A stretch of 64,000 bases of DNA from an uncultured Eubacteriales bacterium (GTDB lineage: Bacteria > Bacillota > Clostridia > Oscillospirales > Oscillospiraceae): the NCBI GenBank assembly GCA_900545925.1, contig URAZ01000001.1:1-64000 (forward strand), in the 5' to 3' direction. The notes beneath the pieces are model-generated. The model was not told the origin of the DNA. It worked only from the letters and a program-made list of their open reading frames with translations, and made no database searches. Made by a program: the position numbers and the translations under genes. Positions 50,887 through 59,240 of this stretch are shown piece after piece. How positions within the stretch are numbered: position 1 is the stretch's first letter; each line of letters opens with the position of its first letter.

Positions 50887-52111
50887 GACGATGCGCTGCG
50901 GTCTGCTCGGCCGGACACTTGGTCACAGCTACTCTCCTGCCATTCACCGACAGCTTGCGGGATATTCCTACGACTTGTTTGAAACAGAGCCGGAGGCGCT
51001 CAGCGCATTTTTGCAGTCCGGATGCTTTGACGGACTGAACGTGACCATTCCGTATAAAAAAGACATAATCCCCTATTGTGCGGAACTCTCCGAAACAGCC
51101 CGTGCCATCGGGGCGGTCAACACCATTGTCCGCAGGACAGACGGGACACTCTGGGGCGACAACACCGACGCTTACGGCTTTTCCATGCTGGTACAATCCA
51201 GCGGCGCGGAGATACGCGGCAAAAAGGCGCTCATTTTCGGCAGCGGCGGCGCATCAGCGACCGCACAGTATGTCCTGCGGCAGATGGGCGCGCGGGAGGT
51301 CGTTGTTATTTCGCGTCACGGGACAAACAGTTACGAGAATCTCGACCGGCACGCGGATACGGAGATCTCCGTCAATACAACGCCGGTCGGCATGTATCCG
51401 AACACCGGCGTATCGCCTGTTGATTTAAGCCGGTTTCCGAAGCTGGAAGCCGCGCTGGATGTGGTCTACAATCCTGCGCGGACGAAATTTCTGCTTGAGG
51501 CCGAGCGGCTCGGCCTCAAGCGGGCGAACGGACTTTTGATGCTCGTCGCACAGGCCAAGAAAAGCTGTGAGGATTTTCTGGGTGAACCGATTGCGGATGA
51601 ACGTATCGGCGCAATCACAAAAGCGCTGACCGCGCAGATGCAGAATGTGATTCTCATCGGCATGCCGGGCAGCGGCAAGACGACAATCGGCACGAGACTT
51701 GCTGCACAGCTGGGCCGCACATTTCTAGACGCAGACACCGTACTCGAGCAGAAGGCCGGGATCCCCATTCCAGAGATTTTCCGGCTTGAGGGCGAGGAAA
51801 GCTTCCGTCAGAGGGAGACGGCGGTGCTGACGGAACTGGGCAAGCACTCCGGGCTTGTGATTGCCACGGGCGGCGGGTGCGTGACAAGGCCGGAAAATTA
51901 CCCGCTGCTGCATCAGAACGGGACGATTTTCTGCCTGACGCGCGAATTGGATCGGCTTCCCTTGGACGGAAGACCTGTCTCGCAGGCGCTCGGCGCAGAA
52001 GAAATTTATCGGCGCAGGAAGCCTTTGTATGAAAAATTTGCAGATGCTATGATTAACAATGACCGCACGGTAGAGGATGCTGTGCATCAGATTCTGGAGG
52101 TGCTTGGATGA
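50876..52111 (+). CDS. aroE-aroK: Bifunctional shikimate dehydrogenase-shikimate kinase
   Basis: A 411-residue fusion. Residues 1-~255 are shikimate dehydrogenase (SYSPAIH near 20, K61 in NVTIPYK and D98 in GDNTDAYG as catalytic pair, FGSGGAS cofactor loop). Residues ~256-411 are shikimate kinase (Walker A GMPGSGKT 262-269, DADTVLEQ, GGGCVTR, LDGRPV lid). The two act in sequence, so fusion channels dehydroshikimate to shikimate 3-phosphate. The start at 50876 overlaps aroC by 11 bases. Confidence 0.96.
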   Translation: MNSKTMRCGLLGRTLGHSYSPAIHRQLAGYSYDLFETEPEALSAFLQSGCFDGLNVTIPYKKDIIPYCAELSETARAIGAVNTIVRRTDGTLWGDNTDAYGFSMLVQSSGAEIRGKKALIFGSGGASATAQYVLRQMGAREVVVISRHGTNSYENLDRHADTEISVNTTPVGMYPNTGVSPVDLSRFPKLEAALDVVYNPARTKFLLEAERLGLKRANGLLMLVAQAKKSCEDFLGEPIADERIGAITKALTAQMQNVILIGMPGSGKTTIGTRLAAQLGRTFLDADTVLEQKAGIPIPEIFRLEGEESFRQRETAVLTELGKHSGLVIATGGGCVTRPENYPLLHQNGTIFCLTRELDRLPLDGRPVSQALGAEEIYRRRKPLYEKFADAMINNDRTVEDAVHQILEVLG

Positions 52112-52551
52112 AGCTGCTGATTTTGAACGGGCCAAATCTTAATCTGCTCGGCCTGCGGGAACCGGATATTTACGGCCGGCAGAATTACGCCGCGCTGGTG
52201 CAGTTCTGCGAATCAGTCTGCCGTGAAGAAGACATCTCTTGTAAAGTCTTCCAGTCCAACCATGAGGGCACACTGGTGGACGAAATCCAAGCTGCTTACG
52301 GCGTGTTTGACGGTATCGTTATCAATCCGGCAGCCTATACGCACACAAGCGTTGCGATTTTAGACGCATTGAAAGCCGTTGCGCTTCCGGCAGTCGAGGT
52401 ACACTTGTCCGATGTGACGAAACGTGAGGACTTCCGGCAGATCTCCTATGCGCGGCTGGCTTGCGTAAAGACTTATATGGGACTTGGCTTCGAGGGCTAC
52501 CGGCAGGCAATCCTGTTTTTGAAGGAATATTTGAATAAAAATACAGTTTAA
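52108..52551 (+). CDS. aroQ: Type II 3-dehydroquinate dehydratase
   Basis: A 147-residue enzyme: LNGPNLNLLGLREPDIYG at the start (active-site Tyr follows), QSNHEGTLVDEIQ, INPAAYTHTSVAI and EVHLSDVTKREDFRQ. It dehydrates dehydroquinate as a dodecamer. Last gene of the operon, with a four-base overlap. Confidence 0.97.
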   Translation: MKLLILNGPNLNLLGLREPDIYGRQNYAALVQFCESVCREEDISCKVFQSNHEGTLVDEIQAAYGVFDGIVINPAAYTHTSVAILDALKAVALPAVEVHLSDVTKREDFRQISYARLACVKTYMGLGFEGYRQAILFLKEYLNKNTV

Positions 52552-52564
52552 AGCAATGTCATTC

Positions 52565-52598
52565 ATCTGGCGGTCAAAGCTGGCCGCCAGATTTTTTA
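52565..52598 (+). terminator. Terminator of the shikimate operon
   Basis: A nine-base stem ATCTGGCGG (52565-52573) / CCGCCAGAT (52584-52592) followed by TTTTTT. Confidence 0.9.
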
Positions 52599-52756
52599 CA
52601 CCTGTATGCAGGATTCCTCTTTTATATCCTGCACTATAATGAATCGATTCTTTCTTTTCCGTTCAATTCTTACTGGAATCTAAGTATTTATGAAGGATTT
52701 CTGTTGAAATTACGAATTTTATAAAAAAAATATTTCTTGAAATGACAAAATACATC

Positions 52757-52785
52757 TTGAAAAATGCAAATTGATGTATTATACT
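52757..52785 (+). promoter_or_regulatory. Promoter of the TAXI-TRAP operon
   Basis: TTGAAA (52757-52762) and TATACT (52780-52785) with a 17-base spacer, 35 bases before the ATG. The AT-rich 150 bases upstream hold a small hairpin (52608-52614 with 52626-52632) and no gene. Confidence 0.75.
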
Positions 52786-52819
52786 TTCACACAGCAAATC
52801 ATTTCAGGAGGGAATAGAT

Positions 52820-53863
52820 ATGAAAAAGATTCTTGCATTGCTTCTCGCAGCTGTCCTCGTTCTGGGCATGGCCGCGTGTGCCGCTTCTCCCGCGGCTCCC
52901 ACGCAGACGACGTCCGATACGGCTTCTGACGCATCCGATACACCTGCTTCCAACGCTGAAACGCCTGCAGCATCCTCCGGTGCCAAGCTGCGCTTCGTCA
53001 CCGGCGGCGAATCCGGTACCTATTATGCCTTTGGCTCTGTCATTGCCCAGCACGCGACAAATAACGCGGGCATTGATGTCGTCGGTTTGGTTGGCAACGG
53101 CTCTCAGTCGAATATTTTTGAACTTGAAGACGGCAACGCAGAACTGGCTTTCTGCCAGTCCGACGTCATGGCCTATGCTTACGCCGGCACAAACCTGTTT
53201 GCCGATACCGGCGCTGTCAGCTGCTTCTCCACAGTCGCAGCACTCTACACTGAGCAGGTGCAGATCGTCACGATCGATCCTGAGATCAAGACGGTCGCCG
53301 ACCTCAAGGGCAAAAACGTCTCCATCGGCGCGGCCGGTTCCGGCGTGTATTTCAACGCCATGGACGTGCTCGGTGCTTACGGCCTGACGGAGTCTGACAT
53401 CAACCCGACGTATCAGTCCTTCGGCGACAGTGCAGATTCTCTGAAAAACGGCCAGATCGATGCGGCCTTCATCGTTGCAGGCGCTCCGACAACGGCAATC
53501 ACCGATCTTGCAACGACCAAGGATGTCTATCTCGTTTCTCTGGACGACGAGCACGTTGACCAGCTACTTGCCTCTTCCCCGTATTACACTAAGGTCACGA
53601 TTGGCAAGGATGTCTACGGTCTTGACACTGACACCATCACCGTCGCCGTCAGCGCAGTCGTTCTCGCCCGCAACGACGTTTCCGAGGATGCAATCTACAA
53701 GCTGGTCGCCGATATCTTCGATAACGCCGCCAGCCTCACCGACACCCACGCCAAGTACGCAGAGGTCAGCACCGAATTTGGCGCTTCCGTCACTTCCGTC
53801 CCCTATCATCCGGGCGCTGCCAAGTACTTCGCCGAGAAGGGCTTTGACGTTCCCACCAAGTAA
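52820..53863 (+). CDS. TAXI-family TRAP transporter solute-binding lipoprotein
   Basis: A 347-residue lipoprotein: signal peptide with lipobox around Cys 20 (LGMAAC), a Thr/Ser/Ala-rich linker, and a TAXI-type binding domain from about residue 55 (LRFVTGGESGTYYAFGS, GSQSNIFELEDGNAELAFCQSD, KNVSIGAAGSGVY). These capture dicarboxylates or amino acids such as glutamate for the membrane subunit encoded next. Substrate not determined. Confidence 0.92.
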   Translation: MKKILALLLAAVLVLGMAACAASPAAPTQTTSDTASDASDTPASNAETPAASSGAKLRFVTGGESGTYYAFGSVIAQHATNNAGIDVVGLVGNGSQSNIFELEDGNAELAFCQSDVMAYAYAGTNLFADTGAVSCFSTVAALYTEQVQIVTIDPEIKTVADLKGKNVSIGAAGSGVYFNAMDVLGAYGLTESDINPTYQSFGDSADSLKNGQIDAAFIVAGAPTTAITDLATTKDVYLVSLDDEHVDQLLASSPYYTKVTIGKDVYGLDTDTITVAVSAVVLARNDVSEDAIYKLVADIFDNAASLTDTHAKYAEVSTEFGASVTSVPYHPGAAKYFAEKGFDVPTK

Positions 53864-53893
53864 AGTTTCACGCGTGCTTTACGCATAACCGGC

Positions 53894-53920
53894 ACTACGG
53901 CAGGGCTTCCCTGCCGTAGT
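53894..53920 (+). other. Perfect hairpin between TRAP genes
   Basis: A 12-base stem (53894-53905 with 53909-53920, three-base loop) without a T-run. It would stabilise or partly terminate the message, allowing more binding protein than permease to be made. Confidence 0.7.
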
Positions 53921-53955
53921 TGTCGTACAGAAAAAAGATGAAGGAGAGATGCACC

Positions 53956-56001
53956 TTGTCCAAAAATCCCGACAAGACAACCCCCGCGACCGCAAACGCC
54001 GGTACAGAGCAGAATATCGCTGCCGACGTTGACGAGGTCATGCGCAAATACGACCGCGAATCCAACACCCGCATCTGGTCCGGCTGGCGCGCCATTGTCA
54101 TTAAGGTCTTTATGGCGTGCTTCGCCGTGTACTGCATCTGCATGACGCTTTTTTCCACAGCCATGCCGGAGATCCGCCTGCCGCTGTTCATGGGCTTTAT
54201 CATTCTTGCGGGCTTTTTGAATTTCCCGGCCAGCAAGCACCATGTAAAGCCCAACTATCTGCCGTGGTATGATATTTTTCTCATGGTGATCGGCGCGGCC
54301 TGTTTTTTCTACTTTGCGCTCAACGCCATGACGATGATTCGGCTTGCAACCCGCATCCAGCCCATTCATGTGGCCATCGGCTGCATTGGTATTCTGATTC
54401 TGGTCGAACTCTGCCGCCGCTGTGTGGGTTTGCCCATTCTTGTGGTCGCAGGTCTTCTGATTGTTTATGCGTTCTATAATCAGCTAAGTTACGGTGCAAG
54501 CTTTTATAAGGCGCTGCAGAATATCATCTACAAGCTGTTTTACACGACCAGCGGCGTGATCGGTACGCCAGTCAGCGTCTGCTATACCTACATCGTTCTG
54601 TTTATCATCTTCGGCGCGTTTTTGGAGCGTACCGGCATTGCGAACTTTTTCATCTCATTCGCAAACCGGCTTGCAGGTTGGTCTTCTGGCGGCCCGGCGA
54701 AGGTTGCAGTCATTTCTTCCGCGCTGTGCGGCATGGTGTCCGGCTCCTCGGTCGGCAACACGGTCACGACCGGCTCATTTACCATCCCGATGATGAAAAA
54801 AACCGGTTATAAGCCGGAGTTTGCAGGAGCAGTTGAAGCTGCTGCCTCAACCGGCGGCCAGATCATGCCGCCTATCATGGGTGCAGCAGCATTCCTGATG
54901 GCAGAGTATATCGGCATTCCGTATGCGCAGGTCGCGGTCAAAGCGATTCTGCCCGCGATTTTGTATTTCACCGGCATCTTCATCTCTGTGCATCTGGAGG
55001 CAAAAAAACTCGGTCTGAACGGCATCCCGAGAGATCAGCTTCCCAAGTGGCGGCTTCTGGTTCGTGACTGCTATCTGATTTTGCCGCTGATCCTGCTGGT
55101 CTGGCTCGTGTCCTCCGGCGCGAAGACGATGTCGCACTCCGCCGCGTATTCCATCCTCGCGGCCATTGCGGTCGGCCTTGTCAACTTCTTTATGCTCCGC
55201 CTGCAGAGCGCGCAGACGCGCACGTTCCGCACCGTCGGCAAGGCCGCGCTCGGCGCAGCCGGCGATTCCGCGAACTCCGTCTTTGATTCTCTGGAAGCAG
55301 GCGCGAAGGGTGCCATTACCGTCGCGGTCGCCTGTGCGATGGCCGGTATCATCGCAGGCTGCATCACCGTCACCGGTCTTGCCTCCATTCTCATCAACGC
55401 CGTTGTGCAGCTGGCTGGCAATGCAACGTTTATCGGCCTGATTCTGACCATGATCTGCTGCATCATCCTCGGCATGGGTGTTCCCACGACCGCGAACTAT
55501 TGCATCATGGCCTCCACGTGCGCGCCGATCCTGATCAAGATGGGCTACCCGCTCGTCGCCGCGCATTTCTTCGTGTTCTACTTCGGCATTGTCGCCGACA
55601 TCACGCCGCCCGTCGCGCTGGCCGCCTACGCAGGCTCCGCGATTGCGAAATCGAACCCCATGAAGACTGGCATCAATGCAACCAAACTCGCCATCGCAGC
55701 CTTCATCGTCCCGTTCATCTTCGCGTATAACCCGCAGATGCTGTTTGAGAATGTCACGAGCGTGTTCCAAATCATTCAGATCGTCATTACAGCGCTTCTC
55801 GGCATTTTTGCAGTTGCTGCCGGTCTGGAGGGCTATATCCTCCGGCCCATGCACTGGCCGCTGCGCGTGCTCGCGGTGATCGGCGGACTGACGCTGCTGA
55901 TCCCGGGCACTGTTTCGGATTTAATCGGTCTTGTGATCGTTGCCGGGATCATTGCGCTCCAGGTCATGCAGAACAAAAAGGTCGCACGCGAAGCCGTATA
56001 A
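53956..56001 (+). CDS. TRAP transporter fused permease
   Basis: About 681 residues with roughly 18 membrane segments: a small DctQ-like part fused to the large DctM-like part, as in TAXI-TRAP systems (GSSVGNTVTTGSFTIPMMKK, QIMPPIMGAAAFLMAEYIGI, MGVPTTANYCIMAS). It uses an ion gradient. The frame opens at 53920; TTG at 53956 with AAGGAG nine bases upstream is preferred. The last four codons lie in a 52-base tandem duplication. Confidence 0.92.
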   Translation: MSKNPDKTTPATANAGTEQNIAADVDEVMRKYDRESNTRIWSGWRAIVIKVFMACFAVYCICMTLFSTAMPEIRLPLFMGFIILAGFLNFPASKHHVKPNYLPWYDIFLMVIGAACFFYFALNAMTMIRLATRIQPIHVAIGCIGILILVELCRRCVGLPILVVAGLLIVYAFYNQLSYGASFYKALQNIIYKLFYTTSGVIGTPVSVCYTYIVLFIIFGAFLERTGIANFFISFANRLAGWSSGGPAKVAVISSALCGMVSGSSVGNTVTTGSFTIPMMKKTGYKPEFAGAVEAAASTGGQIMPPIMGAAAFLMAEYIGIPYAQVAVKAILPAILYFTGIFISVHLEAKKLGLNGIPRDQLPKWRLLVRDCYLILPLILLVWLVSSGAKTMSHSAAYSILAAIAVGLVNFFMLRLQSAQTRTFRTVGKAALGAAGDSANSVFDSLEAGAKGAITVAVACAMAGIIAGCITVTGLASILINAVVQLAGNATFIGLILTMICCIILGMGVPTTANYCIMASTCAPILIKMGYPLVAAHFFVFYFGIVADITPPVALAAYAGSAIAKSNPMKTGINATKLAIAAFIVPFIFAYNPQMLFENVTSVFQIIQIVITALLGIFAVAAGLEGYILRPMHWPLRVLAVIGGLTLLIPGTVSDLIGLVIVAGIIALQVMQNKKVAREAV

Positions 56002-56091
56002 GTTTTGGGCAAATCATACCGACTGTCCCCTTGCAAAAAGCGAAGCCGTATAAGTTTTGGGCAAATCATACCGACTGTCCCCTTGCAAAAA
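55988..56091 (+). repeat. Perfect 52-base tandem duplication
   Basis: Copy one (55988-56039) spans the last codons and stop of the TRAP permease; copy two (56040-56091) follows directly and is identical. The unit contains the TTGCAAAAA that serves as the -35 box of the next gene in copy two. Confidence 0.95.
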
Positions 56092-56111
56092 TCCTTGGAA
56101 TTGGCTATAAT
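56083..56111 (+). promoter_or_regulatory. Promoter of the small coiled-coil gene
   Basis: TTGCAA (56083-56088) and TATAAT (56106-56111) with a 17-base spacer. The -35 box lies in the second copy of the tandem duplication. Confidence 0.75.
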
Positions 56112-56155
56112 ACAGGCAAAGACATGGATGATTTTTGCAAACAGGAGGTCAGAAT

Positions 56156-56536
56156 ATGAACTGCAAGGTCAAACAGTGCTGCGCAGCGCTGGCAGCGCGG
56201 AAGCTTGCCGAGCGCGATCCTGCCATCGTGGAGATCACACGCGGCGGAAAGAACAAATCGCATCATGTGCTTCGGAAGTCGGACATGAAAAAGGTCGGTC
56301 TGATCGCGGGCGGCGCGTTTATCGCGCTCACGGCACTGAATGCGTACAGCCACTACAAGCTCCATCAGGCCATTGCAGACCGTAAGGTTAAGAAGCAGCT
56401 CGAACCCATGCGTGCTGAGCTTGAAGAGCTGCGTACGCAGAACGAAGCGCTCCGTCAGGCGCTGGCAGAGATCAAGCCCCGCCAGCAGGAGCCCGCGCCG
56501 GAAACAAAGACGGCTGCGGAAAAAACAGCGGAATAA
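56156..56536 (+). CDS. Small membrane-anchored coiled-coil protein
   Basis: A 126-residue protein, no family recognised. An N-terminal Cys-containing stretch (NCKVKQCCAAL), one hydrophobic helix (about 47-63, VGLIAGGAFIALTALNA), then a charged heptad region (KKQLEPMRAELEELRTQNEALRQ in two halves) that looks like a coiled coil. It has its own promoter, an AGGAGG site and terminator. The longer frame to 56135 is not needed. Confidence 0.7.
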   Translation: MNCKVKQCCAALAARKLAERDPAIVEITRGGKNKSHHVLRKSDMKKVGLIAGGAFIALTALNAYSHYKLHQAIADRKVKKQLEPMRAELEELRTQNEALRQALAEIKPRQQEPAPETKTAAEKTAE

Positions 56537-56542
56537 CATCGA

Positions 56543-56575
56543 AGCGGCCCCTGTGAAATGCAGGGGCCGCTTTTG
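56543..56575 (+). terminator. Terminator
   Basis: An 11-base stem AGCGGCCCCTG (56543-56553) / CAGGGGCCGCT (56561-56571) followed by TTTTG. Confidence 0.85.
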
Positions 56576-56594
56576 TTCTATGCGAAAAAGCAGT

Positions 56595-56628
56595 TTGCAG
56601 GGGCCGATGCCCACATCGGCCCCTGCAA
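56595..56628. repeat. Dispersed palindromic repeat, copy 2
   Basis: Fifteen-base perfect arms (56595-56609 with 56614-56628) with loop CCCA. The T-A pair of other copies is a C-G pair here on both arms. Confidence 0.85.
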
Positions 56629-56650
56629 CTTGTAACCGGGTTCAGGTATA

Positions 56651-57217
56651 TTATTTCTTCAATCTAAAACTCAGGCCATCATATTGTTGCCCGTCGACCT
56701 CTCGTGTGCCTACGTTGCGATTGCATTCAACAAAGCCGAGCTTTTCAGCACAACGAATCATACGAACATTGCCTGACCAGGTCTGCGTGTAAATTTCGTC
56801 CGCGCCGATTTTTAACTGATAATTTATAAAGGCACACAGAGCGTTTGTGCCGATCCCATTGCCCCACAAATTGGGTTCGTAAAGACAAATTCCGACAGCC
56901 AGATGGACCGTCTGTCCACTCTCGGCTGCTCCGATCCATTCGTAGTTTTCGTCAATGTGATAGGCGTTTACCGAGCCGATATGCCTGCCGTTCCATTCGA
57001 TCTCAAGCCTGTAACGACGGACATCATCCGGACGATCTTTTCTGGATTCGTAGGACTCTGTCCATCTTCTGCGTTCGCTATCTTCGTCAGTATCTTCCTT
57101 TTCCCAAGGAGCATCCCAGTTTTCCCATTCGCGCTCCACGGTGAACCAGCGTACATAGTCTTCAATGTCGGACTCTATCATATCCCGAAGGATAATGTTT
57201 TCAAATTCGATCCTCAT
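56651..57217 (-). CDS. GNAT acetyltransferase, AacA4/RimJ-like
   Basis: About 188 residues, a GNAT domain (ILRDMIESDIEDYVRWF; LWGNGIGTNALCAFINYQL as acetyl-CoA loop; WSGNVRMIRCAEKLGF). The form with a long WE-rich loop after the first helix resembles small-molecule acetyltransferases including some aminoglycoside ones, but specificity cannot be told. Of two adjacent ATGs the one at 57217 is six bases from AGGAG and is preferred. Confidence 0.82.
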   Translation of the reverse strand: MRIEFENIILRDMIESDIEDYVRWFTVEREWENWDAPWEKEDTDEDSERRRWTESYESRKDRPDDVRRYRLEIEWNGRHIGSVNAYHIDENYEWIGAAESGQTVHLAVGICLYEPNLWGNGIGTNALCAFINYQLKIGADEIYTQTWSGNVRMIRCAEKLGFVECNRNVGTREVDGQQYDGLSFRLKK

Positions 57218-57304
57218 CATGAACTCCTTTGCGTTTAATCCAGAGGCTTGTATACAGTAACTGCTTTGAGATACGCCTTGGCGCACGCGCCGGGCGCGTC
57301 TGTT

Positions 57305-57571
57305 TTATATGTGTGCTGAAATCCAGTCGTACATTTCGTGGTAGGCCGCTTCGTTCAGGGGGAAGGTTTTTTCATCCTCCATCTGGCTTTTTTCGTAGCA
57401 GTATTCGCCGTGCCAGCATTCGCATTTCATGCTGCTCTCGTCGAAGTTGACCTCCTTCTGCGTCAGCATGACGATGTTCGGCGTGACGCGGAAGCGGAGT
57501 TTGCCATAGCTTCCGGTAAAGATGTTGTTGTTTTCAAAGCTGTGCAGCACCGGCAGAAATAACGGTTCCAT
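57305..57571 (-). CDS. Small unknown protein
   Basis: An 88-residue soluble protein with a strong GAGGAGG site. Two Cys-rich stretches (KCECWHGEYCYE) could bind metal, but no family is recognised. It is divergent from the EamA gene. Confidence 0.6.
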   Translation of the reverse strand: MEPLFLPVLHSFENNNIFTGSYGKLRFRVTPNIVMLTQKEVNFDESSMKCECWHGEYCYEKSQMEDEKTFPLNEAAYHEMYDWISAHI

Positions 57572-57632
57572 ATGCGTCTGCCCTCCTCTTTTTGTGTATC
57601 ATACCACAATTTCCGCCGCACGGCAAGATTGT

Positions 57633-57661
57633 TTGACTTTGCCCGCGCGGTATGCTATGAT
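57633..57661 (+). promoter_or_regulatory. Promoter of the EamA transporter
   Basis: TTGACT (57633-57638) and TATGAT (57656-57661) with a 17-base spacer, about 38 bases before the ATG. Confidence 0.75.
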
Positions 57662-57698
57662 TGCTTGGATTCTTTTTTACGATAAAGGGGCAAAGGCA

Positions 57699-58595
57699 AT
57701 GCAAAAGCAGACAAAAGGCAGTATTCTGCTTCTCCTGTGCGCCATGATCTGGGGCGCGGCGTTCGTCGCTCAGAGCGAGGGCATGCAGTATGTTGGACCA
57801 TTTACGATGGGCGCGACGCGTTTTTTTCTGGCGGGGCTTGTGCTTCTGCCGGTCATTGCTGTGCTCGACCGCAAGGGTTGGTCGCAGAACCGCGCGGTCA
57901 CGCAATCGGATAAGAAAAAGCAGCTGCTGGCCGGCGTGATCTGCGGCGTGCTGCTGTTCGCGGCGACGACGCTCCAGCAGTTCGGCCTTCTTGATACAAC
58001 GGTCGGAAAATCCGGATTTGTAACGGCACTTTATATCGTGTTCGTCCCCATTCTGGGTGCGGTCATAGGCAAGCGTGCCGGACTGCGGGTCTGGCTCTGC
58101 GCACTGGCTGCTGTGTGCGGAATGTATCTGCTGTGTGTCGGCTCCGGCTTTTCGGTTTCAGGCGGCGATCTGCTGACGCTTGGGTGCGCGGTACTGTTCG
58201 CAATTCATATCTGCTATGTCGGCGCGGTCGTGCCGCATATGGACGGTGTGCGGCTAAGCTGCGTGCAGTTCCTGGTCTGCTCCGCGCTGTCGGCGGTCGG
58301 TATGCTCCTGTTTGAAGCGCCAGACTGGGGTTCCATTTTACAGTGCTGGTGGCCCATTGTCTATGCGGGTGTTTTCTCCGGCGGCGTGGCATATACGTTT
58401 CAGATCATCGGCGAACGTGACGTGCAGCCAACGTTGGCGTCTCTGCTTATGAGCCTGGAATCCGTCTTTGCCGCCCTGTTCGGCTGGCTGCTGCTCAACC
58501 AAACGCTCTCCGCACGGGAACTGTTCGGCTGCGCGGTCATGTTCGCGGCGATTATTCTGTCGCAGCTGCCGGAGAGGCGGAAGGGCGCTGTGTAA
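57699..58595 (+). CDS. EamA/DMT-family transporter
   Basis: A 298-residue protein with ten membrane helices in two EamA repeats (CAMIWGAAFVAQSEGMQYVGP at the start of the first; LGCAVLFAIHICYVGA in the second). These export metabolites or amino acids; substrate unknown. The ATG at 57699 begins helix one; upstream frame 57522 is not used. Confidence 0.9.
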   Translation: MQKQTKGSILLLLCAMIWGAAFVAQSEGMQYVGPFTMGATRFFLAGLVLLPVIAVLDRKGWSQNRAVTQSDKKKQLLAGVICGVLLFAATTLQQFGLLDTTVGKSGFVTALYIVFVPILGAVIGKRAGLRVWLCALAAVCGMYLLCVGSGFSVSGGDLLTLGCAVLFAIHICYVGAVVPHMDGVRLSCVQFLVCSALSAVGMLLFEAPDWGSILQCWWPIVYAGVFSGGVAYTFQIIGERDVQPTLASLLMSLESVFAALFGWLLLNQTLSARELFGCAVMFAAIILSQLPERRKGAV

Positions 58596-58598
58596 AGC

Positions 58599-58632
58599 GA
58601 CCCGGTACGGTGCTTCCGTACCGGGTCTTGTT
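58599..58632 (+). terminator. Terminator of the EamA gene
   Basis: A perfect 12-base stem (58599-58610 with 58616-58627, five-base loop) followed by TTGTTT, directly after the stop codon. Confidence 0.85.
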
Positions 58633-58639
58633 TATTGGA

Positions 58640-58760
58640 GCAGTTGGCAGGGGCGGGGCTCCGCCTGATGGGCAGTTGAAAATATGCACAGCATTCTGTA
58701 GGGGCCGATGCCTACATCGGCCCCTACAAACAGATATGTAGGTGCTTACGGATTCGCTGT
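58640..58760 (+). repeat. Dispersed palindromic repeat, copy 3 (extended form)
   Basis: The core is a 14-base perfect palindrome (58697-58710 with 58715-58728, loop CCTA). Flanks match, in reverse orientation, the copy at 24636-24740, including CGCCTGATGGGCAGTTG and GGTGCTTACGGATTCG parts. Confidence 0.85.
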
Positions 58761-58772
58761 AAATTTTTTTGC

Positions 58773-59240
58773 TTATTCAATCAGGCAGACAGTGTGGGCG
58801 GCGATGCCTTCGCCGGAGCCGGTAAAGCCGAGGCGTTCTTCGGTCGTCGCCTTGACGCTGATGTTTCCGATATCGGTGCGCAGCGCATCGGCAATATTCC
58901 GGCGCATCTGCGCGATATACGGCGCAAGCTTTGGCCGCTGGGCGATGATGGTCGCGTCGAGATTGCCGAGGCGGTATCCGGCCTCTGCCAGTCTCCGGCT
59001 GACCTCGCGCAGCAGCTCCATGCTGTCCGCGCCGAGATAGCGGTCGTCGTTATCCGGGAAAAGCTTGCCGATGTCGCCCATGGCCGCCGCGCCGAGCAGC
59101 GCGTCCATGACGGCATGGACAAGCACATCCGCGTCGGAATGACCGTCCAGTCCCTTTTCATACGGGATCGTCACGCCGCCGAGAATCAGCACCCGGCCGG
59201 ATACGAGCCGGTGAACGTCATAGCCATGGCCGATTCTCAT
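58773..59240 (-). CDS. ispF: 2-C-methyl-D-erythritol 2,4-cyclodiphosphate synthase
   Basis: A 155-residue enzyme: metal ligands D8 and H10 in GHGYDVHRL and H42 in GHSDADVL region, and the substrate block TTEERLGFTGSGEGIAAH. It acts in the MEP isoprenoid pathway. Overlaps ispD by four bases. Confidence 0.97.
   Translation of the reverse strand: MRIGHGYDVHRLVSGRVLILGGVTIPYEKGLDGHSDADVLVHAVMDALLGAAAMGDIGKLFPDNDDRYLGADSMELLREVSRRLAEAGYRLGNLDATIIAQRPKLAPYIAQMRRNIADALRTDIGNISVKATTEERLGFTGSGEGIAAHTVCLIE

Noticed and set aside
54847..55854. 335-codon minus-strand frame opposite the TRAP permease
   Set aside because: Composition is dominated by Arg, Asp and Gly without any domain, as expected for the complement of membrane-protein codons.
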